A stretch of 64,000 bases of DNA from Brachypterus glaber (Eukaryota > Arthropoda > Insecta > Coleoptera > Kateretidae): the NCBI GenBank assembly GCA_958510825.1, contig OY294052.1, positions 1,943,816 through 2,007,815 on the forward strand, read 5' to 3'. The notes beneath the pieces were generated by a model that was not told the DNA's origin, ran no database searches, and saw nothing but the letters and a program-made list of their open reading frames with translations. Below, in pieces: positions 10,638-22,700 of this stretch (position 1 is the first letter of the stretch; each line of letters begins with the position of its first letter). The translations under genes and the position numbers were made by a program.

Positions 10638-11780
10638 TTAAGGGGCCTTTCTACCTTCAAATTTTAAAAATATTTTGTTTTTAAACATTTTTTTTTTATA
10701 GAAAGAAAAAATATATCATTGTGAAAATTTGTAGGTATGTTTATTTCTTCTTCCTTTATTTTGGCCTTTTCTCAGTGAGATAATTAGCCAGATCCCTCTT
10801 AGTTACTCAATTCACCAAGAGTGGTTCTTGTCTGGCTTTTTACCATGCCCACTCCTGTTTTGATTATATAAAATTTCCAGTCTTCTGTAAGACCTTTTCT
10901 TTTTCTTTTCCTTCTTTCCTTTTCGTGTTTACTGTTGGTTGTGTTAGCTGTTGCCAAGGCAGTTTTTTCTAATTTGTAATTATATTTGCGCATGCCCTAG
11001 TATATAAAAAATTTTGTACGTATAAAAACTTCACGTGTTAGTTGCTTCCAAATCAAAATTTATCAGCATTATAAATGATTAAAAAACATAAAATTCCCTT
11101 CTTACTCCAATATAATCACATGTTCGTCATTTTACTGTACATTTAATTAATAAATAACTAATACTAAAAGACTTGATGCTAGAAAATTAAACGCGCTTAA
11201 AGTATTACTAATTCCTGCCGAAAGTACATATTACTCGTTTCACGGATGAAAAGCAACTGAGGTATGTTTATTTATATTTAAAAAATATTTTTTTTTAGAT
11301 TTTAAAAGTGCCAATTTTTGTCATAATTTTTTTTTGAAGAAAACATAAAAAAACGGTGATTCCGACCGTTTGGATCGACTGAAATAAAAGGCATATTATT
11401 CAGTATTGAAGTCGCTATAGCCCTATTTAGAAGAAAAATTTTTGGCTATAAAATAACAAAATGGCGGGCGTTTTTCAAAAATTTTTAAATAATTTTCAGG
11501 AAAAAAGTCTACCATTTTGTTATTTTTTGGCAAAAAAAAATTATTTTAGATAGGGCAATAGCGACTTCAATACTGAATAATATCCCGTTGTTTTTTAGAT
11601 TTTTTCAAAAGAAAATATGACAAAAAATGGGACTTTAAGAGTGTAAAAAATTGTATTCTTTAAATATAAATAAACATACCTACAAAATTTCACAATGATA
11701 TATTTTTTCTCTCTCTATATATAAAAAAAAACGTTTAAAAACAAAACATTTTTAAATTTGAAGGTAGAAAGATCCCTTAA
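10638..11780. mobile_element. TTAA-flanked foldback element, with nested SINE
   Basis: The element is bounded by TTAA at 10638-10641 and 11777-11780. Terminal inverted repeats begin GGGGCCTTTCTACCTTCAAA and extend ~100 bp; the interior is also largely self-complementary. A TTAA target suggests mobilisation by a piggyBac-type transposase (inference). A SINE-like insertion splits it at ~10746-11260. A relative lies at 12490-13624. Confidence 0.85.
10746..11260 (-). mobile_element. SINE-like retroposon, copy 1
   Basis: Flanked by a ~12-bp direct repeat GGTATGTTTATT (10734-10745 and 11261-11272). Read on the minus strand it starts TCAGTTGCTTTTCATCCGTG and ends in a GGAAGAAGAA-type tail. The second copy, at 27891-28406, has the same ends and its own target duplication. 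The copies differ by an internal ~48-bp indel. A minus-strand 64-codon ORF inside has no recognisable domain. Confidence 0.8.
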
Positions 11781-12057
11781 ACTTTTAAATGTCCTAAATA
11801 TAAGAATATTCAACATTTATTTTCACTGAAATGCCAGATACCAGATGCTAATTATCTGATAATAAGTCCTGTATATTATTATACCGTGCGGTACAAAAGT
11901 TAACAGGGTGGGAGTGACTTTTGTACAGCATGGTACATTAAGTACCCAAACTATATGAAAAAGCTAGATCGGAATATCAAAAGTGTATATAAATTGTCAT
12001 AATCTATGTTCCTAATCTAATATTTACATAAATTCCAATTAAACAATTAACTAATTA

Positions 12058-12212
12058 GGGAACGTTCAAGTATTACGTAACGCAAATTTTGATAATTTTG
12101 GACCCCCACCTCCCCTTGTAAGGATATTTTCTTATATCATTAACATGGGCGTAACACTCCAAAATGACCCCCACTCCCCCCTAGGAGCGTTACGTAATAC
12201 TTGAACGTTCCC
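12058..12212. mobile_element. 155-bp MITE, GGGAACGTTCAAG family, copy 1
   Basis: Terminal inverted repeats GGGAACGTTCAAGTATTACG are found at both ends. A second full copy in opposite orientation is at 14257-14412, a truncated copy at 44521-44618, and a short end fragment near 30551. Confidence 0.9.
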
Positions 12213-12296
12213 TTAAGAATGATATCTTATAAAAGCTTTATCACATTAAAAAAAAATTTTGTTGATCATATATTTTCATTTCTCACAGAGTATTTT

Positions 12297-12375
12297 ACTG
12301 CCTTTCTAAGCTGAAAGGTCCTATCTGTTTATGTTAAACCTATATAGATAGGACCTTTCAGCTTAGAAAGGCAGT
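12297..12375. repeat. 79-nt perfect hairpin, copy 1
   Basis: Arms of 30 bp (ACTGCCTTTCTAAGCTGAAA... and its exact inverse) surround a ~19-nt loop. The same 79-nt hairpin with a few changes is at 46381-46459. It could be a tiny MITE or a small-RNA precursor. Confidence 0.85.
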
Positions 12376-12489
12376 TTATATGCCGGTAATTTACTCCGAT
12401 ATTTTTTTACGCGAGTATACAGGGTTATTCAGAATTTAAGTGGCGATTCTACATTAAATAGTACAAAAAAAAATCCCATAAACATAGTA

Positions 12490-13624
12490 TTAAGGGTTCT
12501 TTTTACATTCAAATTTTAAAAATATTTTGTTTTCAAACATTTTTTTATAAAGAAAGAAAAAATATATCATGTGAAATTTTGTAGCTATGTTTATTTATAT
12601 TTAAAGAATACCATATATTTTTTTTTAGATTTTTAAAGTGCCATTTTTTGGCCATAATTTTTTTTTGAAAAAAACGTCAAAAAATGGTGGCAGCCATGAT
12701 TACGGCTGTTTGGACCGACTAAAAAAAAACTGGATATTATTTAGTATTGAAGTCGCTATTTTAGACCTATCTAGAAAAAAAAAATTGGCCAAAAAATAAC
12801 AAAATAGCAGACGTGCAGACGTTTTTCTTGAAAATTATTCAAAAAAAATTGAAAAACGTCCGCCATTTTGTTATTTTTTGGCCAAAAAAAATTCTTTTAG
12901 ATAGGGCTATAGCGACTTCAATACTGAATAATATTCCGTGTTTTTTTCAGTCGATCCAAACGGCTGGAATCATGGCGACCACCATTTTTTGACGTTTTTA
13001 TAAAAAAAATATTGCGAAAAATGGCAGATTAAAAATCTAAAAAAACAAATTCTATTCGTTGAATATAAATAAGCATACCTAGATGATTTCACAATGATAT
13101 CTGTTTTTTTTTTCTATATAAAAAAAATGTTTAAAAACAAAATATGTTTTTCTATTTTGCGAGTCTTATAAGCTCATAATCACACGCATTTTGCGTGTTC
13201 TTATAGGCCCATAAGAGGTCTCTACTTTTTTTTCTGTTGGGTTGGCGACATACAAAAGCCTATCTCTTGACGTTTTGCGTGCAAATGTCAATGTCGATTT
13301 AAAGTTTAATTTTTTACAAAATTTTGTGTTTGGGTTATTTTTTACCGTGTTAAAATTGTGGACTGGTTAATTGCAGTGAAAAAAGAAGAGATGACTGTAA
13401 AATATATCAAAATATAATTTGTTCTTAGAATTTTAAACATAGTGTAAACTGTAATGCCAACCCAAAACAAAAATCCCTAAATCAGTCGTCAATTTAAATG
13501 TAAGTTTTTTTAATTTTAGAAAAAAATAGAAAAAATTGTATAAAGCACTCGTTTCATAACATATTTGTTATGAAACTAGTTCTTTAATATACTATTAAAA
13601 CTTCAAGGTAGAAAGACCCCTTAA
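12490..13624. mobile_element. TTAA-flanked foldback element, copy 2, with nested insert
   Basis: TTAA at 12490-12493 and 13621-13624; termini match the 10638-11780 element. Internal arms include a long self-complementary block with CGCCATTTTGTTATTTTTTGG. About 440 bp at ~13160-13595 is a foreign insert. The element's right end is ~80 bp from the Pcif1 stop codon, so it may form part of that 3' UTR. Confidence 0.8.
13160..13595. mobile_element. repeat inserted in TTAA element
   Basis: Interrupts the 12490-13624 element. Bases ~13375-13580 recur at 55697-55950, sharing AATGCCAACCCAAAACAAAA and CACTCGTTTCATAAC. The insertion borders are approximate, and CTATT may be the target duplication. Confidence 0.6.
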
Positions 13625-13704
13625 ACCAATGAACACCTGTGGAAATGAGAAGATATTACCTGAAAATAATTTGCAATAAATACCTTTAAGAATTTTTTCA
13701 AAAA

Positions 13705-16700
13705 TTATACAGGGTTCACTAAAACGTCTTTGGTGTCGGAGGTGGCGCCCTGCCTGGTCGGGCTCAGCAGCTCTTGTCTGTCTCTCTCGCGTTCTCGGCC
13801 CGGCCGGAACGCCTCCAGCAGCGCTTGTACCCTTTCTTCGGACGGTTCCCATCGCTGGTGGCCCGCTGGATTTTGTAACCAGGTGATTATTGTGCCGTGG
13901 GAAGATCGGACATTTAACTCAGACCTACAGAAGTTAAAAAAAATTGATAAAAAAATTAAAAAAAAAAAATAGATTTTTTTTTCGTAAAACGAAAAATAAT
14001 TTTCTTTTTTTATTATTGTTTTTACCACATTTTACCCACTTACCCCACCCCAAAAAAAAAACAGTCTAGGACTTTGGTTAATTAACTTATGGTCCATGTC
14101 TTTAGCTCGAAGCCTTCTCGAGTTATCGTGGTCACATATCTTCCGGACAGACACAATTTTTTTTTGACGAAATCATATTTTTTTGATATAAAATGTCAAG
14201 AAACGTAAAAAAATCAATACAATTATTTTTCCTAACACAAGACTTTCCTCGGGAAAGGGAACGTTCAAGTATTACGTAACGCTCCTAGAGAGGGGGGTCA
14301 TTTTGGAGTGTTACGCCCATGTTAATGGTATAGGAAATAGCGTTACAGGGGGGAGGGGAGGTGGGGGTCCAAAATGATCAAAATTTGCGTTACGTAATAC
14401 TTGAACGTTCCCAAAGTAATACTGCCAACAAAATAATACTTTCTAGGGTCATAAAAACATTTTTTTTTTCAAAAAACATTATTGTAAATAATGAAAACAT
14501 TATGACAAAAAAGTTAAAAAAAAAATCAAAAAAAATTCTAAAATTAAAAAAAATCAATTAAAAAAATAGTTATTTATGGTACTAGTGGGTAAAGTAAGAT
14601 ATTGCCCATGAGAAAATTAACCTGCGAGGCGTCAGCCAAGCAGGTTAATTTTCGAGAGGGCAATATCGGTTTACCCATGAGTGCCATACAAGGTTTTATC
14701 CAATAAATAGCTTAGAAATTCATATTTTTATTAAGAATTTTAATGACATTTACAAGAAAATAATTTGACAAGTGACAGTTAAGTGGGTAAAATAAATAAT
14801 TATCCACTCAATAAAGTAGAAGCCACGCGGGGGTTATTATTGAGTTTATCTATTTAAAATAAAGCTGGTAATTGTCTTATTATCTGTATGTATTGGATAA
14901 AGTTTTTTTTACGAAAACTACAAAAAATTGCGCTTTACTTACTTGTTAAGTACATGTTGAAAACCATGCCTAAATTCGTGTTCATATGCAGGTATCGTAA
15001 CTTGTTTTCTGATGAACTGGCTTGAGTTCAGCTGCATAATGGCGTTGGGGGTGGGTTCCCGATAATCGGGCATCAAAACGATAAAACTGAGCGGTTCCGG
15101 AGAATCGTTCAGTAAATTCTCCATGTGGTTCACGGATGATTCCATCAGTTCTTCGCTGTAGGGCGGATGCGCTTCGAATGAGCCTGAAACGGCTTTCAGC
15201 TGCAAAAACGGCCTGAAAAAGAATAGAATAGAATGGAATAGTCATAAACAAACAAACAAACTTTCCGCTCGCGCGGAATATTGTCTATTCCATACGTGTT
15301 GTAGACTATACTTTTTCTTCGACTGCAAGTAGGAAACACTGTATGGCTAAAACTGCGGACAAGGTTAAAAACAATGTTTTTTGTGACTCGACATTGTAAA
15401 TTCAACAAAACATATATTTTTAAATAAAGCAATTAATTTTGTTTAATAATTTTATTAAATCAGTAGTTAAAAAAGATTTTTATTTAATTTTAGAACATAT
15501 TTACAAATTATAACGCAAAAATTGAAGGTTATGTCAAATTGTTGTGACATATATCAGGTTAAAATATTTAACAATAGATGGAGTTTTAATTTTTTGAACT
15601 AAATTAATAAAAAAAAACTGGATAAATATTAAGAAAAACTAATAAACTTTATGTAATTTTAACGCAAAACTTTAAATTGCATTAAATTATTTAATATTTC
15701 ACGGTAAAATATATATATTTTTGCTAATTTTGCTACGGTTTTCTTTACTTTTATAAACAAGAGATGGCACTACATGTGCTCATTCTAACACTTGATACGG
15801 AATATTCATACCATATTTAGAGCTAGAATGTGTTTGAAAAGTGTGTGTATTTGCTTACATTCTAAAGCAGTCGTAGAAAAAACATAAACAAGCCGTGGAT
15901 ATATGTGATGCTACACATTCCATTGTATATTATTCACAGTAAATGTTATATTGTATTTTCTCAAATATATAAAAATTTTTAAAAAAATAAACATTTAAAA
16001 AAGATGTTATCTTGAAAAAAAAATAAAATTTGAAAAAAATATTTTTTTAACAAAAAAAATAATTTTTTTTTTGCGAAAAACAAAAAAATTTTGAAAGATA
16101 AAAAAAAACATTTTCAAAATTTTCAATTTTTTTTTCGAAAATTTTTTGAAAATGAGTTTTGACGCAAACACATCTTTTTTTTCGGTTACCTTGTGTTTAT
16201 TACGGCCCCCTTAAAGTAGAGGGGGCGCTTCCAAAAATTGCACTCGCCAAATTTAAGGCGGGTGCGGGTTTTTAAAATATTGGTGTCAGCATAAGTGGTC
16301 TCACTATTTGATCATTGACGCACTCAGCTCCCCAAGACAAGGAAGGAAGATTCAACTTTCTGCCCTGCACTTATTAACTTTTTTAAAGCTATCTGTGGTG
16401 AGTTAATACATCAGCGCCATCTATGTGTGAGAAGCTAAAGTCATCTTAGGAAAATATGGCTGCAACTATTTTGATTTAGGATTGTGACAGTGACAGATTT
16501 AAAAAAAAATACGTTTTTTTAAGATCTTTTTTAAAATTTTCTTTTTGTGAAAACGATAAAATAAAAATAAAAAAAAACTGAAAATGTTTTTTTTTTAAGT
16601 TAACTCCCATAACTTTTTTGTTTTTGGGGGGATTACTTTCAAAGACAATAGGGATCTTTCCCTCGTAGAACTTGATTTTTCCTGAAATTTTCAAGTAGAT

Positions 16701-19700
16701 GGGATTATTCGTTCTTGAGTTATCGTGTCTACAAAAAACATGATGGACATTTCAAAAAAAAAGTTGCTTATTTCTTTATATCCAAGAATTTTTTGTCTAG
16801 GACGATTTTTGAATTTTTTTAAAAATTCGAAACTACCGCCCTATTGAAAATGACGGGTCTGTGCGGGTATAAATGGTGCACAAACCCGTCATTTTCAGCA
16901 GGGCGTATAATACTATTCTAGCGTTACGCACTGTGAACTGTACAATAACCCTGTATCACTTACCCTCGACTGCCAAAATACGAATCCGTATCCGCAAACG
17001 CCGAACAGTATTGTTTGAAATAGCAATTCAGCGGCGACGCGAAACATTCGAACGTCACTCCGAAAGTCCGGTTGAGACACTCGAAAACCGTCACCGGCAG
17101 GGACGCCTGCGTCTCCTGGACCTCGGCGTTCGCGTTGTTCGCCGAAGGATTCAGCCCTAAAAAAGTGGCGTTCCGTTTCAGCATCACCCACACCCGCGGG
17201 ATGAACAGTTCGAACTTTCGGTCGTCGAAACAACTGTGCCTGTACAAATGCTCCTGAAACAAGAAAAGTAATTATATACCAAAGTAGAGAATACTCTTTT
17301 TTACAACCAAGCGAATTATATCCCGAGATGCGTAGTCTTCTCTACCGTGGTTTATATATTATTTTTTTCACTACTAGCACATTTATTCTTATTATTAAAA
17401 CATTTTTATTTTAATAAAACGTTTGATGAAGTAAGTAACCGCAAAAAAACAAGTAGCCTTTGAAATCGCCATTTTTGGAAACAAAAATTTATTCACTAAA
17501 AGTTGACCGTTCTATTAGGTAGCGTTTTTAGATCGGCACTTAGTGCTACTAAGAGTACCGATGTATTGAAATCTTCGCCGAAAAGTCAAAATCTTTGACC
17601 CTGTTTTTTTCACATTTCTCGACGTTTTCCATTCTAAGTCAAAATCAGTAAAAAAAAAATTTGCGACCGTCTGTCTTTCTGTCTGGGTGTAAACTCTCTA
17701 ACTCCATTTCTACATGAGATATCGACTTGCGGTTTTTTGCATATTGTTTCTTAGAGCTGATCAGATTTTGGGGGTAAACGATTGGGGGTAAGGGGGTAAA
17801 ATTAGGGTAAAACTCCTATTTTTAGCGTTTTTTGTTTATAATTAAGGCAATTATTATTGTATTTTGTTAATTTAGCACTTATATAAAAGATAATTTGAAA
17901 TTGGTCAAAAAATGTTATAAACAACGTTTTCCTAAAACGCATTGTTTTCGAGATATTGGCGTTTAAAGCAGTAAAAGGTTTTTTTAGCATATCTCACATA
18001 TTTATAACCCGATTTAAAAAAATTATATTTTAAATAAAAGCTCTTTTTAAGCCCTATAAAAAATGTTATATACAGTTTTTTGCTAGAATATAAAGTTTTA
18101 AAGATACAGAATTTAAAATCAAACAAAACACCTAGTTTAAAATTTGCAAACTAGATGGCTCTAGTGTACAATAGTGCCGATGTTTTGACAGGGTGCTTGC
18201 AACGTTGCACCTAGTTATATTTTTAAATTGTCTGAAAACAACAACAATTAGTGAAAATTTGTATTTAAAGGACGTTGAAACGGAATATGGTAATATACAT
18301 TTTCTAACCCCACCCTCGCGAGGACGGGGCAACAACATTTGTATTCTTACAATTTTTTCGTAAAAATTTGTATATGGGGGTTTTGAGGATTTTTTTGATG
18401 CAAATGGTGATTTTTATAGTTCCTTGACTATAAATCGCTTATTTATAACTTACCAACTTTTGTAAATGCGTCGTGTTCATAGCCATCGTATCGCCCTGAT
18501 ACCTCAGCAGCGCCTGATCCCTATCTGGTAAATATTCCACCACAGGCAGTCTGGGACAGGGTATGGCAAACTGAACTGGATAACACCAGACTTTTCTCGT
18601 CGTCGTCACGGGAATGGGCGGGGGCAACTCCAAATTGTGTTCTTTGAGGATGTTATTCGATTTTTCTCGGACCTTTTTCGCATATTCGCAGGAAAGGTTG
18701 TAGATCTTCAGGCAGATACCTGTTATACGCATAAATATGTACATTACTGTATTATATGTTCCATACATTGTATACGCTCGGTATACGACATACTCGAGAT
18801 ACTCCATCTCATATTTTGTATCCCACTCTAACTTTATATCTGTGATACTTAATAAATTATTAGAATCTAACTAAACTTGTTGGTGTCAACACCTATCAAT
18901 TATACCTTAACATGGCGCAGTCGGTAGGATACAAAATGTGAGTATCTCAAGTATGTCGAGTACCGAGCGTATAAAATGTATGTATATATAACAAACAGTA
19001 CCTTCCACGGATGTTTTCACCGTTTCCGTGAGATGGGGTTGGCACTGTTGCTTAAGATGGCCTAGTCTGTCTTGAAAATCGTCGTACGTGGCGCCCACTG
19101 TTTTTCTGAGCCACTGAAACGTTTCGTCCACGTTCCACTTGACCACTTTTCGGCTTTCGGCTTCTGCGTTCCGAGATTCCATGATTTTTTTGGCCGCTTC
19201 CGCGTACCTGGACAACTGTTTTCGAGCGTCGCCTGTGAATTTCGGCCGAACTAATTTTATTGGGATGTCGTTCATTATTTCCTTGTACATAGCTTGGGAT
19301 ATCTCGGGTTCGCAGTTACTGGGAAGCAGCGCATCATAACCTAAGGAAAAAATGGTAACGTTTATAAATTCTGTTTCATTTAGGCTTTTAAAAGCTTTTT
19401 AATTAAAATAAATATACACTTTCGGAGTAATTTTACCATATTTTTAAGTGGTTTTTTCGTATCTAATGTAACTTTAAAATATATTTATACAAATATAACA
19501 TTACCTGTATGGTGTTATCACATTAAATATAATAAAATATTACACAATAGTATATAAATACAATACAATGTATGCCATACACTAGATGGGTCCGAAACGT
19601 CTCATCTAGTGTATTGTAAATTTACATGAAACCATGTTACAGTATACTATTAATTTTTTTCTAACTGACACCCGGGGAGTGAGGTAAGGGAAATGCAAAA

Positions 19701-22700
19701 GATTGCATTCTTTTTGTTTATTCTTCCCTTATTTTCTTAAAATTAATAACAATTTTATTTTATATGATTAAATTTTTCTTATTTTGTTTTCGCGAAGTAT
19801 TTTTTTGTCTTTATATATATTTGATTCTTTTCTGGTGCTTGACCTTCGAACGGTAGCGTTCATTCCGGTCAGCGAACCGAAGTCAGTCAGTATTAAGCAT
19901 TCAATCAACCCACTTACGATGCGTTTCCGCGTTTATTGTACTCTTGCACGAAAAATCACACAATCAAAGCTATGAACTTTCTCTGAATATATAGTCAAAC
20001 TGCTCACCACAAATGCTATCGCGCGCACTAGTATAAAGGTGTATCTACAGCATTCTAGAGAAGAAATACTAGATCTAGTCAGAAGAATAGGGTAATATAT
20101 CTTTATCTAGCGCTGGTCCTTAATTACAGTTCAATTTTATCGCATATAACCCTTAATTTATAACACTTTTCATGTGACAATGGCGATTTCTCCCACTTCC
20201 ACCCAACCAAACAAATTCTGTATTTGTTCTTTGTTGAACAAATACAATATTTACTTGGCCGGGCGAAAAGTGTAACTATTATTTTTATTAAAGAAATTAC
20301 TGGCGCCATCTAAATTTTAGTAGAATTATCTTATTCTACAGATTCACATTAGCTATGTTCGTTCGTGCCGCTCAGTGCTACACTTTCCGGCTAACCAAAT
20401 AAATACTGTATTTGTTGTATGAAAAACAAATACAGTATTTATTTGGTTGGCTGGAAAGTGTAACACAAATGAGATAGAGATAGGGTAGACGTCTTTTGTT
20501 TCATAATTCTAGTTGTAGAGAGCTCCATTGCAAAAAAATCATACTTTAAAAGTTACCTATATCTATAACTCTCCTTTCCATTATCCACCGATTAAAACTG
20601 TCTTTTGGAGCATCTATACTCTCCCTAGAATGGCACAACTCCTGATAGCACTGCCGCAACTTTGCAAGTAAACTGCACCTGTACGCCTCCACTTCTGGAT
20701 GCGAGTGCATGTAAAAACAGGGGCTCCTCTCCAGAATTATTATGTTTGTCGGCACGTCCAAGTCCCATGGTCCGGCCAAGACAAACTTTTTCGCCTGGGG
20801 GCCGTTAATGTCTTCGGAGGCGCGTCTTTTGAGTATCGGCATTGGACCGTTTGGTGGGATGATGAGTGGCGGAGGGGGTGCACTGATACCTGTAAAAATG
20901 TTAATGTTAAGGGTCTTTTTAAATAAAAAATAAATAAATATATAAACATATTATTATCTTACAGACCCGATTTTGAGTTATTATTAAAGATGTTCAGATG
21001 GTGTCTTTCTTATTGTACAGTTAAAGAGTTGCTTTAGTGCCTAACGTCATCCTTTTTTATTTTTTTTTGTTTTCAAGACTTGGGTTTTATGATGGAATTT
21101 ACCTAAAACTTCTTAATAGTAAAATATATTAAAAACAAAAAAAATCGAAAAAGAACGACGTTAGGCACTCAAGCAACTCTTAAAGTAAACAAAGGTAAAA
21201 ACCTTATATCGATATCTCTATTAATATTTTTGGATCAAAAAAAGCCTTACAAATGCCAAAAATTGCATTTTAACCAATCAGAACCGGGTCTTACTCACAC
21301 ACATACATATTTTATTTTTCAATCATGAAGAAGAAAACCTGTGTAGAGTTTTTTTATTCGAAAGAACCGTTAACTTTTTATGATCTTGAGCGGGGTACAT
21401 TTATAGTTGAGGGTATTTTAAAATCTTTTTTTTTTCTTAACAAGTGCGGAAAGTATCAATTTTCCGCACGAGACTGCGGTTGACTGAACAACGCGAAACA
21501 GAGATCAAGCAGTCAAGTGCGGAAAAGATACTTTCCGCAAGTGCTAGTAACAAAAATTATTCTGTAAGCGTGCAAAAAGTAACAATAAAACATTAAAAAC
21601 TATTTTAAAATTCAGTTTTTTTTCCAAATAAATCAATTTTGGAAAGATTTTTTTTTTTTTTTAATAAATAATAATGTACTATCCTCCGTGAAGAATATCT
21701 TTACAGTTTGTTTGTTTGTTTCTTTGATAACTGATATGTAATCAATATTAAAATTCTTAGTATTTGCAAAATCGTCATCATGTTGCTAAAATAATTGAAA
21801 TATCCAAGATATTAAAACTTGGGTTACATACAGATAATGTCTCTGGTTACAAATTAAAGACCTAAAGGGTCATACTTTAACACGTTCACTGCAGACGCAT
21901 ATTTCGATTTTTGGAAATTTTGCGTTACATATTTTGAATATGGCCCCTAATTGGATAAATATCTATTTGAATTTTCGTAAAAATTAAGTTTTTTTAATGT
22001 AAAACTAATAATTATTATTATTAAAAATATCAGGGGTTAAATCAATATTATCACCGCCTGCCATGTTTGAAAAATATAATTATTTAAAAAAAACTGTTTC
22101 TGAACAGCATCCAAAGCAAGGCCACAGCCAGGAGTTTTTCGAGCACCTTCGCCAAAACTTTAAATACAAATCGATGGGGGGAACAGCCAGAACCCCCTTA
22201 GCTACAACCCAAAAAAGTTGCCACCCAATATCTCCAAATTCAATTTAAAAAAAAATGGTAATTTACTATTATTTGACTATTAATTAAAACTTAAGTACAA
22301 TGGAATTATAGCACTAACATAAACATTTTATGCTAGACATAATGATTGTTCATTTTTATGGGTTAAAATAATTATAATAACAATAAACCTATACAGGATT
22401 ATTTTTTGAAATGGTACAGTGCCAAATTTTTTGTGTGTTCCCCTTTAAAATAAAAAAAAAATGGACAATAAACATGAAATAAAGGGATCTAAAGGGGGGC
22501 AGAATCCATTTTTTTTTTAAATAACTGAACAGTTTTTAAACCAAAAAAAAACCTCAAATAATTCTATACAAAAAATATCACATGCATTTTTGAGCTACGA
22601 CCAGAACTCTTGAATATAGGCTAGTTTACTGAAGCAATACAAAAACAAACTTTATTTTTGTGAGCAAAATAGAATGTAAAAAAAATGTAAATAATAATAA

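Noticed and set aside
10799..10993. 64-codon basic ORF
   Set aside because: It lies in the SINE-like element; the second copy carries a ~48-bp deletion in the same stretch, so the ORF is not maintained.
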